Origin: Haematobia irritans
Lineage: Eukaryota; Arthropoda; Insecta; Diptera; Muscidae
Direction of reading: 5' to 3'
NCBI RefSeq assembly: GCF_050003625.1
Contig: NC_134398.1
Span: 21,490,622-21,554,621, forward strand
Length of the DNA: 64,000 nucleotides
Position 1 is the stretch's first letter, and the number at the start of each line of letters is the position of its first letter. The notes under the pieces were generated by a model, which was not told the origin of the DNA, did not search any database, and was given only the letters and a program-made list of their open reading frames with translations. Below, piece after piece: positions 31,576-43,250 of this stretch. The translations under genes were made by a program, and so were the position numbers.

Positions 31576-32828
31576 AAGTGGTGTCAAAGAGAAAGATGCT
31601 CAGTATGCTTTGACATTTCATCATGAATAGACTTACTAACGAGCAACGCTTGCAAATCATTGAATTTTATTACCAAAATCAGTGTTCGGTTCGAAATGTG
31701 TTTCGCGCTTTACGTCCGATTTATGGTCTACATAATCGACCAAGTGAGCAAACAATTAAAGCGATTGTGACCAAGTTTCGCACTCATTTTACTTTATTGG
31801 ACATTAAACCAACCAAACGAATGCGTACAATGCGTACAGAAGAGAATATTGCGTCTGTTACTGAGAGTGTTGCTGAAGACCGTGAAATGTCGATTCGTCA
31901 ACGTTCGCAGCAATTGGGTTTGTGTTATTCGACCACATGGAAGATTTTACGCAAAGATCTTGGTGTAAACCCGCAAAGATCTTGGTGTAAAATACAGCTC
32001 GTGCAAGAACTGAAGCCGAACGATCTGCCACAACGTCGAATTTTCAGTGAATGGGCCCTAGAAAAGTTGGCAGAAAATCCGCTTTTTTATCGACAAATTT
32101 TGTTCAGCAACGAGGCTCATTTCTGGTTGAATGGCTACGTAACTAAGCAAAATTGCCGCATTTGGAGTGAAGAGCAACCAGAAGCCGTTCAAGAACTGCC
32201 CATGCATTCCGAAAAATGCACTGTTTGGTGTGGTTTGTACGCTGGTGGAATCATTGGACCGTATTTTTTCAAAGATGATGTTGGACGCAACGTTACGGTG
32301 AATGGCGATCGCTATCGTTCGATGCTAACAAACTTTTTGTTGCCAAAAATGGAAGAACTGAACTTGGTTGGCATGTGGTTTCAACAAGATGGCGCTACAT
32401 GCCACACAGCTCGCGATTCTATGGCCATTTTGAGGGAAAACTTCGGAGAACAATTCATCTCAAGAAATGGACCGGTAAGTTGGCCACCAAGATCATGCGA
32501 TTTGACGCCTTTAGACTATTTTTTGTGGGGCTACGTCAAGTCTAAAGTCTACAGAAATAAGCCAGCAACTATTCCAGCTTTGGAAGACAACATTTCCGAA
32601 GAAATTCGGGCTATTCCGGCCGAAATGCTCGAAAAAGTTGCCCAAAATTGGACTTACCGAATGGACCACCTAAGACGCAGCCGCGGTCAACATTTAAATG
32701 AAATTATCTTCAAAAAGTAAATGTCATGGACCAATCTAACGTTTCAAATAAAGAACCGATGAGATTTTGCAAATTTTATGCGTTTTTTTTTTTTTTTAAA
32801 GTTATCAAGCTCTTAACAAATCACCCTT
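31576..32828 (+). mobile_element. Tc1/mariner-type element with open transposase, damaged left end
   Basis: Right end AATCACCCTT at 32828 is followed by TA. At the left, TA and only the first three element bases (AAG, 31576-31578) remain before TGGTGTCAAAGAG. About 66 bp present at this end of the copy at 25417-26352 are missing, so the left terminal repeat is gone. The element probably cannot be excised by its own transposase. Confidence 0.82.
31623..32720 (+). CDS. Transposase, Tc1/mariner superfamily, DD41D spacing, first Asp mutated
   Basis: The open frame of 365 aa is full length for the family. Residues 1-60 give a helix-turn-helix (MNRLTNEQRLQIIEFYYQ, then PSEQTIKAIVTKF). A second HTH follows near 75-115. 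The DDE/D core starts around 155. The first catalytic site reads FSNEAHFWLNG; the related copy at 25526-26239 has FSDEAHF, so Asp has become Asn. The second site, QQDGATCHTAR, and the third, CDLTPLDYFLWG, are intact, with 41 residues between them. That spacing is known from the rosa-like group. A 22-bp direct repeat (GCAAAGATCTTGGTGTAAA at 31951 and 31973) makes a local oddity around LGVNPQRSWCK. The enzyme would cut and join transposon ends in the nucleus, but this copy is expected to be catalytically dead. Confidence 0.85.
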   Translation: MNRLTNEQRLQIIEFYYQNQCSVRNVFRALRPIYGLHNRPSEQTIKAIVTKFRTHFTLLDIKPTKRMRTMRTEENIASVTESVAEDREMSIRQRSQQLGLCYSTTWKILRKDLGVNPQRSWCKIQLVQELKPNDLPQRRIFSEWALEKLAENPLFYRQILFSNEAHFWLNGYVTKQNCRIWSEEQPEAVQELPMHSEKCTVWCGLYAGGIIGPYFFKDDVGRNVTVNGDRYRSMLTNFLLPKMEELNLVGMWFQQDGATCHTARDSMAILRENFGEQFISRNGPVSWPPRSCDLTPLDYFLWGYVKSKVYRNKPATIPALEDNISEEIRAIPAEMLEKVAQNWTYRMDHLRRSRGQHLNEIIFKK

Positions 32829-32830
32829 TA

Positions 32831-33265
32831 CAACATACATATCTGTCTCAATCGTTCACTTTGTGGGGATGATGTTGTTTTCGTATGTATGCATATTTTT
32901 TCGTCAGTTTCTTTTGTGTTGCTGGTTTGTTTACATTTTTAAGATGCAATACTCGTTAATCTGGTACTTTTGAAGTATTTTTTTTTTTGCTACATTGGTA
33001 AAGTACCAATTTGTGTATATCTTGTTTTTTGTTGTTGTTTGCAATTCTGCGTGATATTGTGATCAGCAAATAGATTGTTTATGCCAAACCGCATACATTG
33101 TGTTTTCTTGCTCTCATTGTGTGACAGCAGAGGTTGCCACATGTATTGAAATTCGTGTTTTTATTTTTTTTCGAGAAAATTAGTGAAGTAAACTTTTGAT
33201 TTTTTATGAATTAGTTAATTTATAATTTTTTATTATGATGTTTTATGAAATCGATATATTTTTGA
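32831..33265. other. Spacer, no gene seen
   Basis: T-rich unique DNA. AGAGGTTGCCACATG at about 33129 resembles the minisatellite-element end and may be a decayed left terminus of the next block. Confidence 0.35.
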
Positions 33266-33269
33266 CTAA

Positions 33270-34622
33270 ATATTCTATAGAAATAAAATTTTTACAATTT
33301 GTTCTGAATAAAAAAATAGAAAATATCTATAGAAAAAATTTTTGACAAAATTTACTATAGAAAAGTATGTTTGACAAAATTTTCTATAGAAATAAAATTT
33401 TGACAGAATTTTCTATAGAAATAAAATTTTGACAAAATTTTCTATAGAAATAAAATTTTGACAAAATTTTCTATAGAAATAAAATTTTGACAAAATTTTC
33501 TATAGAAATAAAATTTTGTTAAAATTTTCTATAGAAATAAAATTTTGACAAAAATTTTTATAGAAATAAAATTTTGTTAAAATTTTCTATAGAAATAAAA
33601 TTTTGATAAAATTTTTTATAGAAATAAAATGTTGACCAAATATTACATAGAAATAAAATTTTGACAATTTCGATATAAATACAATTTTTACAAAATTTTC
33701 TATAGAAATAAAATTTTTACAAAATTTTCTATAGAAATAAAATTTTGACCAAATTTTCCATAGAAATAAAAATTTTGACATTTTCTATAGACATACAATT
33801 TTGACAAAATTTTCTATAGAAATAAACTTTTTACAAAATTTTCTATAGAAATAAAATTTTGACAACATTTTCTATAGAAATAAAATTTTGTTAAAATTTT
33901 CTATAGAAATAAAATTTTGATAAAATTTTCTATAGAAATAAAATTTTGATAAATTTTTTTATAGAAATAAAATGTTGACCAAATATTACATAGAAATAAA
34001 ATTTTGACAATTTTCGATAGAAATACAATTTTTACAAAATTTTCTATAGAAATAAAATTTTTACAAAATTTTCTATAGAAATAAAATTTTGACCAAATTT
34101 TCCATAGAAATAAAATTTTGACAACATTTTCTATAGACATACAATTTTGACAAAATTTTCTATAGAAATAAAATTTTGACAAAATTTTCTATAGAAATAA
34201 AATTTTTACAAAATTTTCTATAGAAATAAAATTTTGACCGAATTTTCCATAGACATACAATTTGGCAAAATTTTCTACAGAAATAAAATTTTGATAAAAT
34301 TTTCTATAGAAATAAAATTTTGAGAAATTTTTCAAAAAAATCCTATAGATATAAGATTTTCTATAGCAATAAAATTTTGACAAAATTTTCTATAGAAATA
34401 AAATTTTGACAAAATTTTCTATTGAAATACAATTTTGACAATATTTTCTATAGAAATAAAATTTTGCAAAAATTTTGCAAAAATTTTCTATAGAAATAAA
34501 ACTTTGACATAATTTCCTATAGAAATAAAATTTTGAGAAAATTTTCTATAGAAATAATATTTTGAGAAAATTTTCTATAGAAATAAAATTTTGACAAAAG
34601 TTTCTATAGAAATGAAATTTCT
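33270..34622 (-). repeat. 29-bp minisatellite block A3 with 342-bp higher-order repeat
   Basis: Units read GACAAAATTTTCTATAGAAA on the forward strand, so the array is in reverse orientation. A distinctive run of variants (TGTTGACCAAATATTACATA, then ACAATTTCGAT, then GACCAAATTTTCCATAG) occurs from 33629 and again from 33971, a 342-bp step. No element ends with target duplications were identified. Confidence 0.93.
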
Positions 34623-35704
34623 ATTAAAATCGAATTATCGCGCTAAAACAGCAACTTTTTTCACGGTTACTTTTAACAAGTAATAAACATTTGCAATTCT
34701 TGCTTTGGATCCTTCACCACGAAGTTGTTACAAAAGTTGCCAAAAAGTTTTATGATTTTATTCTTTTCTAAAACAAAAATTGTTTTAAAATGGTTGAATT
34801 ATTATAATTTAAATTTATCATTTCCCAATCGTCAAAAACGCATTTTAGATCGAAACTAAAATTACGCAATGTCATTTTGACGAAGGATGAATGTCTAGGG
34901 CTAAAGTTAAAGAAGGAAAATGAATCTAAAATGTTGATTAGACCTGCGTATTAGAATTTTACCCTACCCTCTCTGTTGCATTGTTCCAAGTTTCACAGTT
35001 TGGTGTAAATCCGCCTGATCCAATATCTTGTTTTAACATCACCAACTGTGGTACCTTTGAAATATTTGCCCTGCTATAGAGGTGAGAAATATCGCGCCAA
35101 AAACAATGGTTGCAATATCAATGGGTAAATAATCTGGTATGTCGAATTCCTGTCTAAATATTTTTATAATTTTGCATTATTTTGTAGTCTAATGTCATCA
35201 ACAGTATTTTTTCATACCCTCACACATGTATGTCGATGTATGTAAATGTGTTAGGTAGAAGGGCGTTGAACTACAATCCAACAATAAGCGATTTTATTCG
35301 CATTTTCCCGCTCAGCAGACAAAACAAAACAACAATTGTTCCAACCTATGTTAGTTATTGCAATTGCATTGTGTGAGAATGAAGAACAACTTATTGAACA
35401 ACAAATATCAAAGAATAACAAAAAGCAAAACAAAATTCAAAACATTGAAGGAAGACGACACCCCAATAAGAGACAACAATAAAAACATCATCATAATCAT
35501 CATTGTTCATCAACCAGACGCACAATAAATACGACTCCCTTTTATTTATTCGGAGGAGGGGTACTGGGAAAAGTTTAGCATTAAGAAGACCTGTATCCAA
35601 AATCTTTAGTATATTAAAGAACGTTACATCTAGTTGGAATTCAATAGATCTGTAATAAAAAGTTGGCAAACAACTTTAGTAGCCATTTATAATATTGCAC
35701 CAGT
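34623..35704. other. Gene-free stretch
   Basis: Unique AT-rich sequence. The 34874-34889 phrase is the inverse of one at 19827. A short CA-repeat-free region with a few AACAACA motifs follows. No exon supported. Confidence 0.35.
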
Positions 35705-37006
35705 AGTAATATAGAAATAAAATTTTGACAAACTTTGACGTTTTATTACTATATGTACTCATTCTACATTACAGATTTTTTACGAGTGGACGAGATTTTG
35801 TTAAATTTTGACATAATTTTCTATAGAAATAAAATTTTGACAACATTTTCTTTGGAATTAGAATTTTGCAACAATTTTTATAGAAATAAAATTTTGAGAA
35901 AATTTTCTTAGGAATAAAATTTTGAGAAAATTTTCTATAGAAATAAAATTTTGACAAAATTTTCAATAGAAATATAATTTTGACAAAATTTTCTATAGAA
36001 ATAAAATTTTGACAAAATTTTCTATAGAAATAAAATTTTGACAAAATTCTCTATAGAAATAAAATTTTGAGAAAATTTTCTATAGAAATATAATTTTGAC
36101 AAATTTTTCTATAGAAATATAATTTTGACAATATTTTCTATAGAAATAAAATTTTGACAAAATTTCCTATAGAAATAAAATTTTGACAACATTTTCTATA
36201 AAAATAAAATTTTGACAAAATTTTCTATAGAAATAAAATTTTGACACAATTTTTCTACAGAAATAACATTTTGACAAGATTTTCTATAGAAATAAAATTT
36301 TGACAAAATTTTCTATAGAAATAAAATTTTGACAAAATTTTCTATAGAAATGAAATTTTGACAAAATTCTCTATAGAAATAAAATTTTGAGAAAATTTTC
36401 TATAGAAATAAATTTTGACAAAATTTTCTATAGAAATAAAATTTTGACAAAATTTTCTATAGAAATAACATTTTGACAAAATTTTCTATAGAAATAAAAT
36501 TTTGGGAACATTTTCTATAGAAATAAAATTTTGACCAAATTTTCTATAGAAATAAAATTTTGACAAAATTTTCTATAGAAATAAAATTTTGACAAAATTT
36601 TCGATAGAAATATAATTTTGACACAATTTTTCTAAAGAAATAAAATTTTGAGAAAATTTTCTATAGAAATAAAATTTTGCAAAAATTTTCTATAGAAATA
36701 AAATTTTGCAAAAATTTTCTATAGAAATAAAATTTTGACAAAATTTTCTATAGAAATAACATTTTGACATAATTTTCTATAGAAATAAAATTTTGACAAA
36801 ATTTTCTATAGAAATAAAATTTTGACAAAATTTTCTTAGAAATAACATTTGGACAAAATTTTCTATAGAAATAAAATTTTGACAAAATTCTCTATAGAAA
36901 TAAAATTTTGACAAAATTTTCTATAGAAATAAAATTTTGACAAAATTTTCTATAGAAATAAAATTTTGACAAAATTTTCTATAGAAATAAAATTTTGATA
37001 AATACC
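35705..37006 (-). repeat. 29-bp minisatellite block A4
   Basis: About 42 units in reverse orientation, mostly close to consensus. A few have GAGAAAATTTT or GCAAAAATTTT in place of GACAAAATTTT. One unit and a bit lies left of a 53-bp single-copy segment (35738-35790), which is itself repeated at 37117. Confidence 0.95.
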
Positions 37007-37168
37007 GATATCTCCTTCCTACACGCAAAAAGTTATAACGAATGTTTTTATCCCCATGTGGTCTTATGGTGTGCCCTGAAAAATTGTCAAAAGGGCAGCT
37101 GTGGGCCTCTCTTCATACGTTTTATCACTATATGTACTCTTTCTACATTACAGATTTCTACTAGTGGA
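35738..37168 (+). repeat. 53-bp direct repeats bracketing array A4
   Basis: ACGTTTTATTACTATATGTA at 35738 and ACGTTTTATCACTATATGTA at 37117 start two copies. They run on through TTCTACATTACAGATTT to AGTGGA at 35790 and 37168. Identity is about 90 percent. The array and about 110 bp of unique DNA lie between them. Confidence 0.8.
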
Positions 37169-38650
37169 TGATTTGTTTTTAACGTATCTCATAGAATTTA
37201 GGGGATATCACTATAAGTATATGCGATATATGTAATCAACAATTTTTTATGGAAACTAAAGAATATAATTTTGCTATGAAACGATCAACATTTACATGTA
37301 ATCACTCTACATTCATATATTCCATCATATTTGTCTATAACTCTTGTACCAGCATAAATACATTAATGTACTTTCATTCATTCTAATTTGATTTTTACAA
37401 CTTGGAGATGTGACAATACCACTAAGCTCACGAAAAACAGAGTAATGATGTAGAAATAAAAAAGGAGCGTGACAGGAGGGGAGCAATGATAGACCAACCG
37501 ATATACTTTTAGTCATCTGAGAGCGAATCTTGGGAACTTTTTGTGAACACATAGTGAGGAAAATTGTGAGGGTGGTGGCAAAAATGATGACGACAATAAC
37601 GTTTTAAGGAGATTTTTATATGATAGAATTGACAGCCATAGAAGTAGCTCCACAACACAGCAGCCATTTGTATAATAAATCCTCCGTTGTCAGTTAAGAG
37701 AAGAAAATCAAAATGGAAATATAAAAATCAACTAACGCTCGCTCTTAAAATAAATGTAATTGAATTTTAAGTAGATTTCCCCAAACTCCGTTTTCCATGC
37801 TTAACACAATATACATACATACATATTTATTTTATTCATGGTAAAGTGGAAATGGTTTTGTTTTTCTAAGAGGGCTTCAAAGAAAAAAATTTATTAATAT
37901 TTTGATTGAAATATTGAACATAGAGGCATTAGTAGTGCATGTCATCTATTGGATAATAGAAAAAAAGTCCAAATTGATAAAGGTGGAAAGAAGACTGTAG
38001 TTTAAGTAAAACAAACGTCTCTTATTAGAGATATTATAGAGGAAGGACCTCTCCAGATGGCTGGGAAATGAGCAAGAGGGAAATTGGTCTAGGAATAAAT
38101 CCTGCAAAAAACGGAAGTAGTTGCGTACTGCAACGAATGTAAGATTCCCACGCTTAAGTTCATCTCCTTAGGTGATATCGAAATTCCCTTTGGATGTAAT
38201 ATATTCTAAGACTTGTCCAAAAGAACTTTATCGGATGTGGAAAAAATTGATGATACATCCTGGGATGCGTCTAAAAAGAAATTTTTGTGAAACAATATCC
38301 AATTTTTTTGCTGAGTAAAAGTTCGCTTATCAAACCCTGTATCCCTTTAACAACATTTAAAGTTGACAATGCAGATAGTTAGGCTTTCATAAAGCCGAGT
38401 TCATGCAATGTAGACCTTTCCATAGAACAAGTATGTTGTCATTTTTGTGAGCAGCCCTGAATGGGTCTCTGAACCCTTCCAAAGCCTTACGGAAATCCTA
38501 ATAACCTTTCATCTTATATTTCTTTACAGGTCTAAGCAAGACTGATTATTCAACCTTTTGGCCTTAAGGTAAGTTATGTCTTTTGTACAGCTCGATAAAC
38601 TCCAATGCCAATTGCAAAAGATCTCTTCATACTTTAAGATGTTTTTTTAT
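37169..38650. other. Gene-free stretch
   Basis: Unique sequence, with GAGGAAGGACCTCTCCAGAT at 38039 resembling GAGGACCTCTCCATCAGA at 60297. A TTTCTTTACAG acceptor at 38529 and an AAG|GTAAGTT donor at 38568 bracket 39 bp, but every frame has a stop, so no coding exon is called. Confidence 0.35.
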
Positions 38651-38654
38651 TTGT

Positions 38655-40492
38655 TTGACAAAATTTCCTATAGAAATAAAATTTGACAAAATTTTCTATA
38701 GAAATAACATTTTGACAAAATTTTCTATAGAAGGGTGTTTCCAAAGTAACGGTCGTTACCGATATTCTGTGATTTTTTAAATAAAATTCCACCCTAAGAA
38801 TATATGTCACGAGGATTGCTTAATTTTGGACCTACGAAAGTTCAAGCTTCGGTAGCAACCGAAAGAATTCATAAAAAATCTAATTTCAATACTATTTTTG
38901 ACCATTAAAAAAGTAACGGTCGTTACTTTATAAATATGCTGTTTTCATATTTCGGAAACAAATATCATGTATTGTAAAATTTTGCACAGGATGTGTCATG
39001 TAAAAAATCTGATTAAATTCTTTGTAATGTTTTCTTTCAGTAATAGGTTTGTTTTCAAATCAAAGAAAATTATTTATAAAAACAAAATTCTTTTAAAAAG
39101 TAACGGTCGTTACAATATAAAAAGTTCAACGATTTTTGTGTTTGAATTTATTTATTGTGGGTAAAAAACAACATAAACGAAAAGCTATATTCTATTGCAT
39201 AAATCGTTGTCAATTCGTTGCTGATTATAGCAAAAGAATGTGTAATATTAGCGGACAAATACATAAAAAATAATAATTTTATTTTTAAACTGTAGGGGTC
39301 ATTTACTTTGGAATTACCCAGAAATAAAATTTTGACAAAATTTTCTATAGAAATAAAATTTTGACTAAATTTTCTATAGAAATAAAATTTTGACTAAATT
39401 TTCTATAGAAATAAATTTTTGACAAAATTTTCTATAGAAATAAAATTTTGACAAAATTTTCTATAGAAATAAAATTTTGACAAAATTTTCTATAGAAATA
39501 AAATTTTGACAAAATTTTCTATAGAAATAAAATTTTGACAAAATTTTCTATAGAAATAAAATTTTGACAAAATTTTCTATAGAAATAAAATTTTGACAAA
39601 ATTTTCAAAAAAAAAAAATTGATAAAATTTTCTTTGGAAATAAAATTTTCATAAAATTTTCTATAGAAATAAAATTTTGATAAAACTTTCTATAGAAAGA
39701 AAATTTTGAGAAAATTTTCTATAGAAAGAAAATTTTGAGAAAATTTTCTATAGAAATAAAATTTTGAGAAAATTTTCTATAGAAATAAAATTTTGAGAAA
39801 ATTTTCTATAGAAATAAAATTTTGACAAAATTTTCTATAGAAATAAAATTTTAACAAAATTTTCTATTGAAATAAAATTTTGACAATATTTTCTATAGAA
39901 ATAAAATTTTGCAAAAATTTTCTATCGAAATAAAATTTTGCAAAAATTTTCTATAGAAATAAAACTTTGACATAATTTCCTATAGAAATAAAATTTTGAG
40001 AAAATTTTCTATAGAAATAATATTTTGAGAAAATTTTCTATAGAAATAAAATTTTGAGAAAATTTTCTATAGAAATAAAATTTTGACATAATTTTCTATA
40101 GAAATAAAATTTTGAGAAAATTTTCTATAGAAGTAAAATTTTGAGAAAATTTTCTATAGAAGTAAAATTTTGAGAAAATTTTCTATAGAAATAAAATTTT
40201 GACAAAATATTCTATAGAAATAAAACTTTGACATAATTTCCTATAGAAATAAAATTTTGACAAAATTTTCTATACAAATAAAATTTTGATAAAATTTTCT
40301 AGGAAAGAAAATTTTGATTTTTGAAATTTTTGAATTTGACAAAATTTTATATAGAAATAAAATTTTGACAAAATTTTCTAATAAAATTTAGATAAAATCA
40401 TTAATACAAAAAAATTATTTTTTTTTAATTTTCTGGTAAAATTTTCTTCAAATTTTGGCAGACTATTTTTGGCACGAGGTGCAACAGTGCTT
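38655..40492 (-). mobile_element. Minisatellite-bearing element with block A5, one end recognisable
   Basis: The array runs in reverse orientation (38655-38730 and 39321-40385). The right terminus keeps CTTCAAATTTTGGCAGACTA and GGCACGAGGTGCAACAGTG, a diverged version of the CTCGAG/CACGGTTGCC end. The left terminus is not found. Units from 39690 to 40200 mostly have GAGAAAATTTT, a locally spread variant. A MITE splits the array at 38731. Confidence 0.75.
38731..39319. mobile_element. MITE with GGGTGTTTCCAAAGTAA ends and three palindromic motifs
   Basis: Left AAGGGTGTTTCCAAAGTAAC and right GTCATTTACTTTGGAATTAC, then CC, are inverted copies with a few mismatches. It cleanly splits a minisatellite unit (CTATAG before, AGAAATAAAA after), with at most a 2-bp AG duplication. 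The near-palindrome GTAACGGTCGTTAC occurs three times in the same orientation, at 38746, 38913 and 39100. It is non-coding. Confidence 0.7.
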
Positions 40493-42564
40493 GTGACCCT
40501 AAATACCGAAAAGATTATGGGTATCGTCGAGTGGATATATAATCGAGTTTGTGAACAATTTGCCCTTTTGTGACATAATGATCTCAGTGGACAAGTGTTC
40601 GCCTAAAAGTATACAAAGGAAATTTTGTATAGTAGATAAACCGCGGGTTAATATTAAATTTCAAGGAATGGTTTTGAATGAAAAGCAGACAAAATGATTT
40701 TTAGGTTAGTGAGGATCTAAATTTAAAAAAATATAGATATATTTCAAAATTCTATATAAAATATTTATCTAAATTGTTACTTCGTGTCGAAAAACTTTGT
40801 AGTTAGTACCCAACTTTCTGTTATTGTTGGGCGTGAAAGATTCTCCCTCATTCGTCTTCAGTAGCGGTTTCCCACTATTCCCATTTTCTAGGTGTCGAGT
40901 GTGACAATGTCGATTGATTTAAACGCTACAATATAGTTTTGATTACTGATCATAGTTTATAGTGACGATGTGCCTCCATTCAAATGTCTTGTGATCTGTT
41001 TTTTTCGATCACGAACTCAAATATTTTTCTTGTTTATTTTTTTTTTTAATTCTGGAGTGAAATTCTATATACTTTTTGTACTTCTTGTTACTGACAAAAA
41101 CCCAAGCACATTAATCGGAGACTTATCTACACACTTTTCGTAGTAATGGTCAAGAAAGAATTTGCGCGCCAAAATTGTTTTTTTGGGAATACAAAAAAAA
41201 GTCATTATTAAATCCCGAAGCACCACCACACCATCATTTCATCCAGTATTAAAAACAGTGAGTGTGCTATTTAGGAGGTATGGTGGTGGTATACACATTA
41301 ATATCTTGAGGTAGCTTCTTAATGTACTTAATTCAGAAAGGGAGGGTAAGCAACTGCCACCAAGTAAAAGGAGTTCGAACTCAACGAAAACAAGTCAATA
41401 ACATTCAAGGACTGCAGTTTTCTTTATCTGAGAAATAAAAGAAAACAACACGGGCGACAGCATAGAGTTCATTGGTTTTTGGTTTAGAAGAATGGTGGTA
41501 CCAACTATGGTAGAACAGAAATCATACCACGGGCAGACAGACAGTGTGACAGACGCAAAGAATACGACGGGAAGAGAGTGTGGTTATAGTAGAGTAGTGA
41601 TCTTGCCAAACAGAGAACGAATGGCTGTGGTATGTATATTTTTAGTTTTTGGATTTTTTTGTCGTCCCATTCCTGTTGTTGTTTATGATTTCGATTTCAA
41701 TTCACAAAAGACTCTCTTGTGCGCCTATTTAAAGTAAGGCACTAACGATGATTGCGATCTCGATCACTGGTGTTGTGTTGTTTTTGAAATGCGCGCAAAA
41801 GCGCCCTTTTCCCTTATGTGAGAGGGGTGGAGTATATACGAGGTAGATTGGAGTACCCAGGACATTCAATATGCAGACTGATTTTGTTTTTGTTTGTTTT
41901 GCATTCATTTACAATTTTGCTTGTCTGGATTGTTGTTCTTGTTGTTTACGCATCCAATCTCTTTGCGCAAATGTTGTTTACGATGTCGCCTTCATTTTAT
42001 GGCTTTGATTGCGACCGTTTCGTTCGTTTTCTTTCATTTTTCAAAATTGGCGCTAAACTCCTCTCTACTACGGTATGGGATTTGTTTTCTTTTTTTTTTG
42101 TATTTTTTTACTATGTGGGTTTGTTGTCTCCTCGTACACGACCCGTACGTACGTTTATTTCGAAATTGTGTTTTTATTCCCAGAATTAAGGATATGATAA
42201 ATCGTATTGTTTGTCCACTTTGGCTGGTGAAGTTTACTTTGTTTTTCCCATGTCGAATTCCAATTTGTGCCTGCAACATTGTATCGACGGTCGGTGATCA
42301 TCAGAAGATACCATACCAGCTAAGAAGCATCAAATACATGTGGTGAATTAAATAAAGACTTTTGTCTTTTTTTATTCCATTGCTATGTAAATGGTTAAAC
42401 TTCAAGAGGTTGTGGAGAAACTATAGGAGAAATATGAAGATATGCAATTTGGATTCAGGGAAAAAATGGATATTAGGAGAAAATAAATTGGTATTGTCTT
42501 AGAAGATTGCTGCTTTAGGGAGATGATTGATAATAAATGACCAAAGCTCTACATAAAAATAAAC
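40493..42564. other. Gene-free stretch
   Basis: Unique AT-rich sequence. 41480-42340 has overlapping open frames of 80-150 codons rich in F, L, V and C, which reflect T-rich DNA and have no recognised domain. No splice-supported exon was found. Confidence 0.35.
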
Positions 42565-43250
42565 AATTTTTTATTTCTATAGAAAATTTTCTAAAAATTT
42601 TGTTCTCTATAGAGAATTTTGTCAAAATTTTATTTCTATAGAAAATTTTCTAAAAATTTGATTTCTATAGAAAATTTTCTTGAAAATTTTATTACTATAG
42701 AAAATTTTAGAAAATTTTCTAAAAATTTTATTTCTATAGAAAAATTTGTCAAAATTTTATTTCTATAGAAAATTTTCTAAAAATTTTCTTTCTATAGAAA
42801 ATTTTCTAAAAATTTTCTTTCTATAGAAAGTTTTGTCAAAATTTTATTTCTATAGAAAATTTTGTCAAAATTTTATTTCTATAGAAAGTTTTGTCAAAAT
42901 TTTATTTCTATAGAAAATTTTTTCAAAAGTTTTATTCCTATAAAAAATTTTGTCTAAATTGTATTTCTACAGGAAATGGTCTCAAAATTTTATTTATATA
43001 AAAATTTTTTTCTATATTTTATTTCTATAGAAAATTTTGTCAAAATTTTATTTCTATAGAAAATTGTGTCAAAATTGTATTTCTATATAAATTTTTTTAA
43101 AAATTTTATTTCTGTAGCACATTTTCTAAAAATTTTATTTCTATAGAAAATTTTCTAAAAATTTTATTTCTATAGAAAATATTCTAAAATTTTATTTCTA
43201 TAGAATATTTTGTCAAAATTTTATTTCTATAGAAAATTTATTTTTGACAT
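42565..43250 (+). repeat. 29-bp minisatellite block A6
   Basis: About 23 units in forward orientation. Many carry TTTTCTAAAAATTTT in place of TTTTGTCAAAATTTT, a variant largely private to this block. Element ends were not found on either side. Confidence 0.93.

Noticed and set aside
35735..35790. The 53-bp repeats at array A4 as retroviral LTRs or target duplications
   Set aside because: Too short and without TG...CA ends for LTRs, and far too long for a transposon target duplication; the array between has no coding content.
38530..38568. 39-bp mini-exon bracketed by TTTCTTTACAG and GTAAGTT
   Set aside because: Every frame contains a stop, and no neighbouring exons can be joined. It might be untranslated, but there is no evidence.
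41818..42346. Frames of 123 and 150 codons resembling hydrophobic proteins
   Set aside because: Same T-rich artefact; the two overlap in different frames without a recognisable domain or splice sites.
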